A stretch of 64,000 nt of DNA, taken from assembly GCA_019448385.1 (NCBI GenBank), contig JAGTXO010000007.1, forward strand, positions 1,326,453 through 1,390,452, given 5' to 3'. The translations under genes were made by a program, and so were the position numbers. This DNA is from Diacronema lutheri. Its lineage: Eukaryota; Haptophyta; Pavlovophyceae; Pavlovales; Pavlovaceae. The notes beneath the pieces are model-generated. The model was not told where the DNA came from. It saw only the letters and a program-made list of their open reading frames with translations, and searched no databases. Shown piece by piece: positions 17,223-27,692 of the stretch. The first letter of the stretch is position 1; the number at the start of each line of letters is the position of its first letter.

Positions 17223-20200
17223 TCAGAGCTCCGTGACCTGCAGTTCAGAATCAACGCCTTGCCCTCGGCCGCCGCCCGCGGTCGCCGACGCCGGGCGCTC
17301 GCGCGCGGCGCGCTGCACGGCAGCGCTGGCGCCCTCGAGCCATGCGTGCTCAGCGCCAATTGCCGCTGTTGGCTTGGCGCGCCATCCGAGCGGCACGGCC
17401 GACGAGGGCCGCGCGCGAGAGGACGCGTGCGACTGCGGCTGCTGCGCGTGCGACTGCGGCTGCTGCGCGTGCAACTGCGGCTGCTGCGCGTGCAACTGCG
17501 GCTGCTGCGCGTGCAACTGCGGCTGCTGCGCGCCCGCCCAAGCGCCCTTGGGGTCCGAGTGTGCTCGGTCGGCCGGCTGCGCGGGCACTCGAGGCCCTTC
17601 CGTCTCGTCAGGCCGCGGGTCGGCACCCGGTGCACGTGTGGCCGCCGCAGATGCGCCGTCGCCCGCCCCGCCGTCGCCCGCCCCGCCGTCGCCCGCCCCG
17701 CCGTCGCCCGCCCCGCCGTCTCCCGCCCCGCCGTCGCCCGCCCATGCCGGCGGCGCGTCGCTGCCCGGGCTGCTGGCGGCGCACTCGTCCGAGGCCGCCT
17801 CGATCTGCGCCCGCTGGGCGTGCCCGTTCGCCGCCTCCGCCTCGGCGTGCGCGGCGTGCGCCATCTGCCGCAGCCCCTCGTCGATGCGCGCCTGCACGCG
17901 CGGCAGCAGCGCAACGAGGCCTGCCGCGTGCCCGTGCTGCGCGCGCTGCCGCGCGAGCGCGCGCGAGCGCCGCGCGGCCACCGCCGCGCGCTCGAGCGCG
18001 AGCTCGGCCGCGCGCTGCGCGGGCTGCGCGCGCGGCCGCGCGCGCGGCTGCGCGGCGCGCGCCTCGCCGATGGCGGCGAGCTTGGCGGCCGTCCACGCCG
18101 CACCCTCGGCGGCCGTGCGCGCCGCGCCCGTGCGCGCAGCCTCGCGTGCGGCCTGCTCGGCCGTACGCATGCGCACGTCGCACAGCGAGAGAGCGTGCGC
18201 CATGCGCGACGCGTCGCGCGGGAGCGGCACGACGTCGCGCGCGTCGAGCTCGGCCTGCACGGCCGCCCACGTGGCCTGCTCGCGCGCAGTGACCAGCTGC
18301 GTCGCGATGAGCAGCGCGGCCACGTCTGCTGCGTCCAAATCCGGCGGCAGCCGGTCGAGGCAGCGGTGGCGCTCGAGGGACGCGAGCGCGGCGTGCGCGG
18401 CCGCCGCGCCGTCGCCGCCGGCGGCGATGGCGGCGTCGGCGTCGGCGGGCAACTCGGTGCTCGTCGCGTGCGTGCGCGCTGCCGTCCCGCGCAACTCGCG
18501 GGCCGCCGTGGCCATCTCGGCGCGCGCCGTGGCGAGCGCGGCGTGTTCTCTGCGCGCGGCCGCCGCGGTGCGGAGCCGAGGGGGCGCGACGGCCGCGGCG
18601 GCGATCGCCCACCCGCCGCCATCGTTGTCGTCGGTGTCGTCGGTGTCGCTGTCGGTGTTGCTGCTCGACCCGGCCTCGTAGGACGCGCCACGCCGCGCCG
18701 CGCGCGCCAGCGCGGGCGCGCCCGGCGTCGCGCGCTCGGGCACGCGGTCGCTGAGCCGCGCGCCCACTTCGCTCGCGCCGCCCGTCGCCGCAAACGCGTC
18801 GAGCAGCACCGCGACTGCCGAGCTGCCGCTGAGCGGTGAAGTCCACGCGCACGCTTCGCGCGCATACGGCGCGTGGCGCGCGAGTGCGAGCAGCGCGCGC
18901 AATGGCAGTGCGAGCACCGCTGGCGGGCACAGCTCGACGAGCTCGAGCAGACGGCCAACACCGCCCGCGCGGGAGAGCGCCGCGAGCGCCGCGCGCGCGC
19001 TCGAGCTCGGCGCGGCCGCGTCGTCCGCGTCGACGGCGCAGCTGAGCGCGCGCGCGGCCGCGAGCGCGCCGGCGAGGTGGCGCCCGTCAACGCGCGCGCC
19101 GCCGACCTGCGCGCGCCCGCCAGCCGTCGCGGGCGCCGTGCCGGCGCGCGGCGATGACGTCGCCGCCCAGCCGCCGCGCGACGATCGGCCATCGTGCGCG
19201 AGCTCATTCGACAGGGCGGTCAGATGCGAGGGCACGTCGGCTGTGCCGCGCTCGCGCCCGCCCTCGGCCGCCCCTGGCCGCTGCTCGACGCGCAGCATCT
19301 CACACAGCGCCGCGAGCGCGCCCGCGCGCACGAGCGCGGCGCGCACGTCGTCCACGTCGCGCGCGGGCAAGCCGTGCAGCAGCGCGGCGAGCAGCAAGGC
19401 GCTCTCCTCGCCGCAGAGCGCCGCGTGTCGCAGAGTGCGCAGCGCGGCGTCGAGCGCGCCTGCGCGCAGCAGCAGCGCGCATCCACCCGGCGCTCGCGCG
19501 CAGTCACACAGCGCGCACATGGCCGTGCGCTGCGCTGCGACCGTCCGCGCGCCGTCGCCATCGCCATCGCCATCGCCGTCGCCATCGCCGTCGTTGCCAC
19601 CCGCGCGGCGCGTGGCCGCTGCGAGCGCCGAGACGCGCGTCGGCGCATGGGCCGAGCCGCGACGCATCGCGCCAACGCGCCCCGCGCCGCCCACCACCAC
19701 GACCTCCCCCTCCGGCCCGCACGCCAGCCCGTCCCCGCTCGGCGGCAGCGCGAGCGCGACGAGGGCCGCGACGCACTCGGACCCGACACCGCCGTCGGCG
19801 TCAACGCTGCTGTCGGCGTCGAGCAGGGCGGCGGGCGCGGCGCGTGCCAGCGTGGCGAGCGTCGAGAGCGCGGCGAGTGCGAGCGACTCGCCGCGCGCGG
19901 CGGGCGCGGGTAGCGCGGCCGCTGGCGGCGGCGCGCCCTTGCCCTGAGCGCGCGGCGCGGCGTGCGCGGACGGCGCCTGCGAGTGCGATGGCGAGAGGCG
20001 GACGAGGGACGCGTCGCGCGGCTCTGCGGGCGCGCGCGCCCAGCGTGCGAGCTGCCGCACCCCGCCGCGCTGCCGCAGCCGTGCGGCGATCAGCGCGCCC
20101 ACCTCGCCGTCGGTGGTGGACAGCTCGCGCACGCACGCGAGGGCGAGCAGCCGCAGCGGCGGGGACGGAGGTGCGAGGGCAGGGCGCGCAATCCACGCGT

Positions 20201-21368
20201 GCGCGCCGTCGCCATCGCCGTCGCCGAGCGCGCTCGCGCACGCGTCCGTCGCAAGGCGCTCGAGGAGGAGGAGAAGGGCGGGCGGGCGGGCGGCGGTGGC
20301 GGGCGCGCGCGCGGACGGCGCCGGCAGCGGCGCGCGCGGCGACAACGAGCCGCCCACGCCGAGCGCGCGAGCGGCGTGCGCCGGCGCGTGGCGCGCCATC
20401 GCGGCGATGAGGCGCAGCATGTCCGCGCGCGCCTCCACCAGCCGCGCCGAGCCGGCGCCGCGCTCGTGTAGGGCGGAGCAGAGCTGACCGACGAGGAGCT
20501 GTGCTCTTCGATTCTGGGCAGACGGCCAGTTGGGCTCGGGCCAGCTCGCAGCCCAGAGTGCGGCGGCCACTGCCCCGCCCGTCTGCCCGCCGCGCGACGC
20601 GAGGCGCAGCGCGAGCGAGAGCGAGCCGAGCGCCAGCTCCGATGCGCCCACGCGGCCGTGCGCTGCGTGCGCGCTGTCGGCGCCGACGGCGCCGAGCGCG
20701 CACGCAGCGCACGCGCGCAGCGCGACGAGGGCGGCGGCGGCGGCCACGCGCGGCTCGAGCAGCGGCGCGGCGCGCTCGTCCAGCGCGATCGCGGCGAGCG
20801 GCCGCAGCAGCTGCTCGAGCCGCTTCTCTACCACCTCATCGCCGCTGGCGCCGCCCGGCGTCGCGGCATGCAGCGCGTCGATGAGCGCGTCGAGCGCGCC
20901 GCCGTCCAACAGCGCGGCGTGCAGGCGCAGCACCGGCGGCGCGCGCGCCGAGTGTTCCGCGAGCGCGGCGAGCGCGCGCAGCGCCGCGTCGCGCACCTCG
21001 CCCGCCGCCTCGTCGTCCGCCGCCGCCTCGCCCGCGTGTGCGCCATCGAGCAGCAGCGCAGCGCACACGCCGCGAACGAGTGCGCACAACGCGGTCGACA
21101 GCTCGGCGGGCGCGAGCTCGGCCATGCTCGCGAGTCGCAGCGGCTGCGTGGCGGTGATGTCGAGCATCGCGAGCAGCGCGGGTGCAAACTCGGCGCGGCC
21201 GAGGCGCAGCTGCTCGGCCGCGGCCTCAAGCGCGGCGCCGGTCGTCGGCAGCTCAGCGAGCGCCCATCCCGCCGCGCCACGCCGGCAGACGCGCGCGAGC
21301 ACGTCGAGCGGCCGCGACGCCGGCGTGTGGGCGTCGCTGCACAGCCGGCGCAGCTCGTCGGGTCGCAT
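17223..21368 (-). CDS. Large ARM/HEAT-like repeat protein with repetitive C-terminus, unknown family
   Basis: One exon from ATG 21368 (MRPDELRRLCSDAHTPASRP), 1381 residues. The first about 1000 residues are Leu/Ala-rich helical repeats with an ARM-like rhythm (ALRALAALAEHSARAPPVLR, ALCDCARAPGGCALLLRAGAL, ALCEMLRVEQRPGA). An acidic patch (SSSNTDSDTDDTDDNDG) and a predicted coiled-coil/helical region (DRLPPDLDAADVAALLIATQ) follow. The C-terminus contains six GAGDG units and five QQPQ(L/S)HA units encoded by 15- and 21-base tandem repeats. Armadillo repeats usually bind proteins, so a scaffold role is likely, but no named family is recognised. It lies head to head with COP9 subunit 1, 407 bases apart. 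Confidence 0.6.
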   Translation of the reverse strand: MRPDELRRLCSDAHTPASRPLDVLARVCRRGAAGWALAELPTTGAALEAAAEQLRLGRAEFAPALLAMLDITATQPLRLASMAELAPAELSTALCALVRGVCAALLLDGAHAGEAAADDEAAGEVRDAALRALAALAEHSARAPPVLRLHAALLDGGALDALIDALHAATPGGASGDEVVEKRLEQLLRPLAAIALDERAAPLLEPRVAAAAALVALRACAACALGAVGADSAHAAHGRVGASELALGSLSLALRLASRGGQTGGAVAAALWAASWPEPNWPSAQNRRAQLLVGQLCSALHERGAGSARLVEARADMLRLIAAMARHAPAHAARALGVGGSLSPRAPLPAPSARAPATAARPPALLLLLERLATDACASALGDGDGDGAHAWIARPALAPPSPPLRLLALACVRELSTTDGEVGALIAARLRQRGGVRQLARWARAPAEPRDASLVRLSPSHSQAPSAHAAPRAQGKGAPPPAAALPAPAARGESLALAALSTLATLARAAPAALLDADSSVDADGGVGSECVAALVALALPPSGDGLACGPEGEVVVVGGAGRVGAMRRGSAHAPTRVSALAAATRRAGGNDGDGDGDGDGDGDGARTVAAQRTAMCALCDCARAPGGCALLLRAGALDAALRTLRHAALCGEESALLLAALLHGLPARDVDDVRAALVRAGALAALCEMLRVEQRPGAAEGGRERGTADVPSHLTALSNELAHDGRSSRGGWAATSSPRAGTAPATAGGRAQVGGARVDGRHLAGALAAARALSCAVDADDAAAPSSSARAALAALSRAGGVGRLLELVELCPPAVLALPLRALLALARHAPYAREACAWTSPLSGSSAVAVLLDAFAATGGASEVGARLSDRVPERATPGAPALARAARRGASYEAGSSSNTDSDTDDTDDNDGGGWAIAAAAVAPPRLRTAAAARREHAALATARAEMATAARELRGTAARTHATSTELPADADAAIAAGGDGAAAAHAALASLERHRCLDRLPPDLDAADVAALLIATQLVTAREQATWAAVQAELDARDVVPLPRDASRMAHALSLCDVRMRTAEQAAREAARTGAARTAAEGAAWTAAKLAAIGEARAAQPRARPRAQPAQRAAELALERAAVAARRSRALARQRAQHGHAAGLVALLPRVQARIDEGLRQMAHAAHAEAEAANGHAQRAQIEAASDECAASSPGSDAPPAWAGDGGAGDGGAGDGGAGDGGAGDGGAGDGASAAATRAPGADPRPDETEGPRVPAQPADRAHSDPKGAWAGAQQPQLHAQQPQLHAQQPQLHAQQPQSHAQQPQSHASSRARPSSAVPLGWRAKPTAAIGAEHAWLEGASAAVQRAARERPASATAGGGRGQGVDSELQVTEL
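17431..17535 (-). repeat. Coding minisatellite, 5 x 21 bases (QQPQLHA/QQPQSHA)
   Basis: Five tandem 21-base units (core gactgcggctgctgcgcgtg on the plus strand) encode a Gln-rich heptapeptide near the C-terminus of the large ARM-like protein. Confidence 0.9.
17656..17745 (-). repeat. Coding minisatellite, about 6 x 15 bases (GAGDG)
   Basis: Tandem ccgtcgcccgccccg units encode Gly-Ala-Gly-Asp-Gly repeats upstream of the Gln-rich repeats in the same protein. Confidence 0.9.
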
Positions 21369-21775
21369 GGCCGTTGCCACTTGCCCTCATGATCATAAAA
21401 CGGCCGGGGCTCACGAGCACTGAGAGTCGCTAGCGACAGCGATGGCGCGCTCTGTCCGGCTTCGTTTCGCGTTTGTGTGAGTCGCGCGCACCCCGCTCGT
21501 CGATGCTGCTGCGCGCGCGAGCGCGAGCGGTGCACACGGGCCCCCAGCCACGAGCAGCACCTGGCAGTGCCAACGTCGGTGAGACTCGCGAGCCGCGACG
21601 AGCGTCAGCTAGCAAGTGGGGTAGCGACATCGACACTTCGAGCGTCGAACGTGAGTGCAGTCGGGCCTGGCGGACGAGGCGTGAGCGCACGCGGCAAAAA
21701 GATCCGTAGACTGGCGACTGACTGGGCGCGGAGACCGGAAGATATTGAAGAGCAGCGCGCAGCGGTCTCGGCAGC
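21369..21775. promoter_or_regulatory. 407-base divergent promoter region
   Basis: It separates the large ARM-like gene (minus) from CSN1 (plus) and is less GC-rich than the flanks, especially 21385-21425 and 21690-21760. No recognisable TATA box or repeated element was seen. Confidence 0.4.
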
Positions 21776-23561
21776 ATGGCCGGCGCGGAGCTCGTGCAAT
21801 CGATCGCGGAGGCATACGTGGGTCCGGCCAAGGTCCAACGGCTGCTGTTCATCGCCGAGCACTCGGCCGAGCTGCGCCAGCCTGCGCTCCGCCTCGCGCT
21901 CACCGAGCTCTCCGCCTCGCTCAACACGGCGCTCTACTCTGACGTGATCGACAAGCGGCTGGCCGGCGCGTGCGCTGAGCTCGGGATCGTGCGCAATGCG
22001 GCGTGGGTCGAGGCGACGGACAGGCGTGCGCAGCAGCAGGTCGACAAGATCGAGCACGACCTCTCCGCGGCGAAGACCAGCCTCAACAAGGAGGCCATCC
22101 GCGTGCGCGCGCGCGCGCACGCGCCGCCGCCGCCGCCGCCGGTCCCGCCGCGCGCAGCGCGCACCGCGCAGCGCGCACCGCACGCACGTGAGCGGCGGCG
22201 CTCGCGCGCGCGCGCACGCGCTCGCTTTCCGCGCAGAGCTGTCACAATCAGCTCGGCGACCTTCACGCCGAGCGCGGCGACTATGGCGCAGCGCTCAAGT
22301 CGTACGTGCGCGCGCGCGACTACTGCACGACCACGCAGCACGTCGTCGGCATGTGCCTCAACGTGGTCAAGATGTCGGTGTTGCTGGGCAACTACACGCA
22401 CGTGCTCACGTACGTGGCCAAGGCCGAGCAGGCCGCCGACGCCGCCGAGCCGCAGCTCCTCGGCCAGCTGCGCGCGTGCGCGGGGCTCGCGCAGCTCGAG
22501 AGCTCAAAGTACAAGCTCGCCGCCAAGAAGCTCGCCGAGTGCGCGAGCGAGGCGGGCTCGGCCGAGCTGGTGCTGCCGCGCGACATCGCTCTGTGCGGCG
22601 GGCTCTGCGCCCTCGCCGCCCTCTCGCGCGCCGAGCTGCGCAAGAGCGTGCTCGAGAGCGCGCCGTTCCGCGCGCTGCTCGACGGCGTCCCGCGGCTGCG
22701 CGACGCGATCAACGCGTTTCACGCGGCGCGGTACGCGGACTGCCTGCGCGAGCTTGAGGCGCTCAAGCCGGAGCTGCTGCTCGAGCCCTTCCTCCACTCG
22801 CACGTCGACCGGCTGTGCGCGCAGGTGCGCACCAAGGCGCTCGTCTCGCATTTCCTTCCCTACCGCACAGTCAGCATGGCCGCCATGGCCGCTGCCTTCT
22901 CGACCGATCTGCCCGCCCTCGAGCAGGAGCTGGTTGCGCTCATCACCGACGGCACGATCTCCGCGCGCATCGACACGGCCGCGGGCGTGCTCTACGCGCA
23001 GCGCGCGGAGGGGCGGGCGGCCTCATTCCGCAAGGCCGCGCGCATGGGCGACGAGTACGCGCACGAGGCCAAGGTGAGCGCGCGGCCGACGCGATTGCTA
23101 CTCCCCCCCCCCCCCCCCCCCCCCTTCCCCCCTCCCTGCCCCTTCTTCCTCCGCGCGCGCGCTGCGCAGCCCGGCTGGTGCGTCCGGATCGGCTGGTGCG
23201 TCCGGATCGGCTGGTGCGTCCGGATCGGCGGGTGCGTCCGGACCGGCTGGTGCGTCCGGATCGGCTGGTGCGTCCGGATCGGCTGGTGCGTCCGGATCGG
23301 CGGGTGCGTCCGGACCGGCTGGTGCGTCCGGATCGGCTGGTGCGTCCGGATCGGCTGGTGCGTCCGGATCGGCGCACGCGCGCCGCTGCGCCAGCCGACC
23401 GTCCGCGCGCGCCGCGCGCGCCGCGCGTGCACGGGCAGGCGCTGCTCCTGCGCGTCAACCTGCTGCGCGCAGACCTCGTCGTCCGGCGCGACGACCAGCA
23501 CGGCCACGGTGGCGGAGCGCAGGCTGGCAGCGTGGGCAGGCAGCGGGGCTTCGCCATCTGA
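21776..23561 (+). CDS. CSN1: COP9 signalosome complex subunit 1 (CSN1/GPS1)
   Basis: Exons 21776-22102, 22237-23073 and 23439-23561 give 428 residues. The start [30 protein letters not shown] matches the family (Y-x-G...RLxFIA). The first splice joins NKEAIR to [15 protein letters not shown], and the TPR-like part continues with [20 protein letters not shown], the best-conserved CSN1/Rpn7 stretch. The PCI domain follows (residues about 230-380), with [20 protein letters not shown] and [13 protein letters not shown]. The last exon adds [16 protein letters not shown], a CSN1-like C-terminus. CSN1 is a core scaffold of the deneddylase complex that removes NEDD8 from cullin-RING ligases. Rpn7 is related, but the spacing fits CSN1 better. 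Both introns are GT-AG; the second contains a poly-C run and a minisatellite. Confidence 0.87.
23103..23124. repeat. 22-base poly-C run in an intron
   Basis: The run begins 29 bases after the CSN1 intron 2 donor. Confidence 0.9.
23173..23370 (+). repeat. Intronic minisatellite, 11 x 18 bases with higher-order period of four
   Basis: Units read ggctggtgcgtccggatc (A) or ggcgggtgcgtccggacc (B), in the order AAAB AAAB AAA. The 72-base AAAB block is itself duplicated. The array fills most of CSN1 intron 2 (23074-23438). Confidence 0.95.
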
Positions 23562-23758
23562 GCGCCCACGCAATGCGGTGGCGCGCTTTTGATCAAACAC
23601 ACTGCCTGCTCCGCCGGTCGCCTCGCTGCACGGCGTCGCTCGGGCTGCCTGGATGCGCAGGGTGTCGACGACGTGTGTGGCTATTCGGCACCTCTGCCGC
23701 TGATGACTGGCACACTGGTGCTTCCGGCCGCGTCATTCGTATGTGCACTCGAACGGCG

Positions 23759-26333
23759 TCAGCCGCTGGCGTCGGATCGGCGCCGCGCGTATTCGTAACA
23801 GTCGAGCAGCGGTTCGCGCCTCATCGCGGCTGCCGCGGCGCGGGGCGCGGTGTTGCACGTGGGCCCAGCGCACGCCGCCATGCCAGCCAGCAGCGGCAGC
23901 GCGAGCTCGACCAGCTCGTTGCCCGCCAGCGTGCCGCGCTCGAGCTCATGCGCGGCAGACGGCGAGCCCGCAAGGTTGCGCATCTGCCACTCGTCGAGCA
24001 AGAGGTCGAACACCTCGGGGGTGCCCACGCGTCGCGTCGCCGAGCCGGCTCCGCTGCACCACCAGTGCACGGTTGTGTTGCTCAGCGGGAAGTGCAGCTT
24101 GAGCCACGTCTGCTCGCCCTTGTACATCTCGCTGAACGAGTAGTTGCGCCACGCTGCGGCCGGGATGGGCTCGGCGCGGAGCGCGTGGGCAAACGACTTG
24201 CCATCGAGCGGCGGCGACGACGCCGGGCGGAAGGGCGCGGCGCCCGCCAAATCGACAATCGTCGCCGTGAGGTCGACCAAATTGACGGGATGCTCGAGCG
24301 TCAGGTTTGGCGGCACGCCCGGCCCGCGCACGTAGAAGGGCACGCGAGTGTCGTGCAAGTAGGGCGCGCCCTTGCCGTGCTGGCCCATGTGCTCGCCCAG
24401 CCGGTATCCATTGTCGCTAGTGTAAAACACGTAGGTGCTGGCGGCGACGCCAAGCGCGTCGAGGCCGTCGAGCACCGTGCGCAGCATGTCGTCCATGTCG
24501 AGCATCGACGCGCTGCGCATGCGATACATCTCGTCATGCGCGGCCTCGAGTTGAGCGTCGACGGGCTGGAAGCGCCTCGACGTCTGGATGTGGGGCGGAA
24601 TCGTCCCGACGGTGCTGCGATTGTAGCTTGGCACGTGCGGCATGGCAAAGAGGTGGTCAAAGGCGTGCCGGTTGCGCGCCGTCGGGCACGGCGGCCGCAG
24701 CGCGTCCTCGTCCTCGTCGTCCTCGTCGTCCTCGTCGTCCTCGTCGCCGTGCCGCGCCTCTTTGGCGTTGCGCGTCGCTCGCCGGCTTGCGCGCCGCACC
24801 CTCTTTGCCGCGCGCTTGGCCTGCTGCTTGTCCGCCCTTCGCTGCGTACGCGCCTGCTCGCGCTCGGCACGCGCATGCGTCGCCGAGAGCACGCGGCCGC
24901 GCGCCGCCGCCACGCCTGCATTGCGGCTGCTGCGTCGGCTGCCCCCTCGGTAGCACTTGCCGCCGTGCGGCATTGCAGGCGTAATGTGCACGAAGAAGGG
25001 CTTGCCCGCCTCGACGGCTACCGCCATCTGCTCCACCGCTTGCGCGCCTAGAAAATCGGCCTGGTGGACGCCAAAGCGCGACAGCACCGGCGGCGGGGTG
25101 TTCGCCGCGCCCGCGGCGATGTCCCACTGCACAGCGTCGTAGTACATGAGCGACGACTTGCGCAAGCCGCCCCAGTAAGACCAGCCCGAGGGCGGGCGCT
25201 CCTCGAGCCGGTTGACATACTTGCCTGCGCGCGCAGCGCGCGCAGCGAGGGCGGAGCACAGCGTGCGCGTCATGCGGCGTTGCGTGCACGCGCGCAGCTG
25301 CGCAGCCGCTCTTTGGGCGCCGCTGGCTCAGGCCGGCGCCGATCCACGGATGCGAGCACCTAGGAACGCTGCGGAGGGGCCGCGCGGGGCAGAGCGCGCG
25401 CGTGCGGGCGTGAGTGCGCGTGCCCAGGCGAACGCCGCGCCCAGCCGGGCGCGCGCACCGGTGTGGTATCCGGCCGAGGTGAGCCATGTGCCCACCGTGT
25501 CGTTCTCGACGGCCCGGTATGCGGCGACGGAGCGAGCGTCCGAATTGCCGATGTATCCAACGTTGTGGGGATACCGCCCTTGCAGGATCGACGCACGGCT
25601 CGGACCGCATTGGGGCTGGGGGACGACAGCGTTGGGAAAAGACGCGCCTCGCTCGCGCAGCCTCGTGCGCAGTGTGGGCATGAACGAGAGACGGTCCTGC
25701 TTGAAGTCGCTCTCGAGGTCGTCGGCGAGGATGTAGACGATATTTGGCGCGCTGCCGCGCGGTGGCGGAGGAGCGCTTGGCAGCGTTTGGCCGCTGGGCG
25801 GCGGCAGGCTGGACGGCGGTGGGCCAGAAAAGGCTGCGGGAAGGGGCGCGTGCGCGCCATTTGGAGACGCTGGCGGCGGGCTCGGGGGCGGACTTGGAGG
25901 TGGGCTCGGGGGCGGCGGTGGAGGAGGCTGCGGCAACGCGTCAGGCGGCGTGGACGGCGGAGGCGGGGAAGGGATGGACGCGGCGGCGTTGGGTAGCGGG
26001 AGTCCGCCAGGCTGCATGGCTATGCTCGCAATGTCGTGCCACCGCGCGCCACGTGCCATGGCGCGAGCAATTGCGCTCGTCGTAGGCCTACCCAACGCGC
26101 GTGAGCGCAGGCGCAGATCATGCGAGCACGGGCGTGTGAGCATCATGTCGCGCCGTCGCGCCGCAGGCTCCTGGCGGCGCGGGGCGCGGCGTTTGGGCGC
26201 CAAGCGTCGCGCACGGCGCGTACGTCGATGCTTCCATCTTGACTGTCGCAGCCGCCAGCTCGCTGCACAGTGTGGGCGCGGCGGCGAGGATGGGCAGGAT
26301 GAGCACCGGGATGGTGGCGTGAAACATCGGCAT
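23759..26333 (-). CDS. Formylglycine-dependent sulfatase (N-acetylglucosamine-6-sulfatase-like), secreted
   Basis: Proposed exons 26333-26130, 26011-25459 and 25224-23759 give 740 residues. Exon 1 starts MPMFHATIPVLILPILAAAP, a clear signal peptide. A proline-rich linker ([S/P]PPP runs) precedes the catalytic domain: NIVYILADDLESD (metal-binding Asp pair), CGPSRAS with C203 as the Cys to be converted to formylglycine, and LQGRYPHNVGY. The second splice restores TSAGYHTGKYVNRLEE. Later motifs are TSDNGYRLGEHMGQHGKG and DTRVPFYVRGPG. An insertion of about 80 residues (residues about 330-410) is basic then acidic (DEDDEDDEDDEDED). The enzyme should remove sulfate esters from polysaccharides in the secretory pathway or outside the cell, useful to a marine alga. 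Exons 2-3 and their junction are firm. The exon 1 splice (GTG...CAG, phase 0) is inferred mainly from the signal peptide. Confidence 0.8.
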
Positions 26334-26462
26334 GTCGATGCCGATGTTGCAGGTCGATGCCGATGTTGCAGGTGCGTCTCCACCGACTGGCCGAAGTCTC
26401 TTTTTGTCTCATACGTCTTTGTTCTATTTCGGGAAGACGCCTTGGGAGGGGGCCCGGCAAGA
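26334..26462. promoter_or_regulatory. Short divergent promoter with a 19-base direct repeat
   Basis: The 129 bases between the sulfatase and methyltransferase starts contain gtcgatgccgatgttgcag twice in tandem (26335-26372, with the left copy touching the sulfatase start) and an AT-rich stretch at 26399-26432. Confidence 0.5.
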
Positions 26463-27545
26463 ATGATGGCGTCCTGTGCGGCTGTGCCGGAGACGCTCAT
26501 CCTCGACGGTGGCCTCTCGACGGAGCTGGAACGGCACCACGGCGTCGATCTATCGGCACACCCAACACTCTGGACTGCGGGTCTGCTCGGCTCGGCAGAC
26601 GGCCGCGCCGCGCTGCGCGCCGCGCACCTCGCGTTCGCGGCGGCGGGCGCGGACATTGTCCTCAGCGGCACGTATCAGGCGAGCACGCCCAGGCTGACGG
26701 CGGCGGACGTGCGCGCCGGCGTCGACGTGGCCGTTGGCGCCGCGCGCGAAGCGAGCGCGGCGCTCGGCCGCCATGTCAGCGCGTGGTTGAGCGTCGGCCC
26801 GCTTGGCGCGACACTCGCGGACGGGAGCGAATATTCGGGTACATACCCGCCCGAGCAGCGCTCGGAGGCGGCGCTGCTCGCCTTTCATGCCGCTCGGCTG
26901 GACGTCTTCTTTGGCGCGCCCGATGCAGCTGAATTGGGCGGCGTCGCATTCGAGACCGTGCCGAGCGCGGCCGAAGCGCGCGCGCTCGCGCGGCTCGCGA
27001 GCACGGACGCGCGCGTGCGCGTACTGCCATGCTGGATTTCGCTGCAGTGCGCCGACGGCGAGCGGCTCGCGGACGGCACGCCGCTGGTGCCGCTCGCCAC
27101 CGAGCTGTGCGCTGCGCTCGCCGGCCGCGGTGCGCTCACCGGCCTCGGCGCCAATTGCATGCCCGCGCGCGACGCCGAGCAGATCGTGGGTGCGCTCGCG
27201 CGCGCCGCGACCGACGCGGCCGGACGGGCGCAGGCGAACGGCTCGGCGGCGCGGCGCGGTGTCGATAGCATATGCATCTACCCGAATGCGGGCGGCAGCT
27301 GGGACGCGCGCGCGCGCTGCTGGCGGTGCGACGACGGCGCGCCGTCGTTTGCGCGCACGCACGCGCCGCGCTGGCGCGAGCTGATCCGCGCCGCAGGGCT
27401 GCGCGCCATCATCGGCGGCTGCTGCAACTCCGATCGGGCGCTCGTTGCCGAGCTGCGCGCGCAGCTTCACCCGGAGGGTGGCGCGCCGTGGACTGCAGAC
27501 GGGCGCACCTGTCGCACCAGTCCCACGGGCCTGAAAATCATTTAA
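26463..27545 (+). CDS. Homocysteine S-methyltransferase
   Basis: One exon, 360 residues, starting at tandem ATGs 26463/26466. The fold is complete: TLILDGGLSTELERHHGVDL at the N-terminus, AGADIVLSGTYQAS, SVGPLGATLADGSEYSGTY, GVAFETVPSAAEARAL, and the three zinc-binding cysteines C232 (GLGANC) and C320/C321 (IIGGCCNS). The PNAGG motif before the last pair is also present. The enzyme moves a methyl group from S-methylmethionine or S-adenosylmethionine to homocysteine to give methionine, in the cytosol. In DMSP-producing haptophytes S-methylmethionine metabolism is of special interest, though nothing here shows that substrate. Length and motif spacing match the plant HMT/bacterial MmuM family. 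Confidence 0.93.
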   Translation: MMASCAAVPETLILDGGLSTELERHHGVDLSAHPTLWTAGLLGSADGRAALRAAHLAFAAAGADIVLSGTYQASTPRLTAADVRAGVDVAVGAAREASAALGRHVSAWLSVGPLGATLADGSEYSGTYPPEQRSEAALLAFHAARLDVFFGAPDAAELGGVAFETVPSAAEARALARLASTDARVRVLPCWISLQCADGERLADGTPLVPLATELCAALAGRGALTGLGANCMPARDAEQIVGALARAATDAAGRAQANGSAARRGVDSICIYPNAGGSWDARARCWRCDDGAPSFARTHAPRWRELIRAAGLRAIIGGCCNSDRALVAELRAQLHPEGGAPWTADGRTCRTSPTGLKII

Positions 27546-27692
27546 ATCCTGATCGAACGCGCCCCAACCCTCATGAATAACAGCTGACAACGAGCAAGAA
27601 GCTTCTAAAGTCAATTGCGGTTGGGGCAGTCCTTGGCACGAGCAAACTTGGCGGACTGCGTGGAATCGAGGCGGTGGAGTTGGCCGTGAATC

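Noticed and set aside
23173-23370. CRISPR-like array
   Set aside because: Units are contiguous without unique spacers and lie inside a eukaryotic intron.
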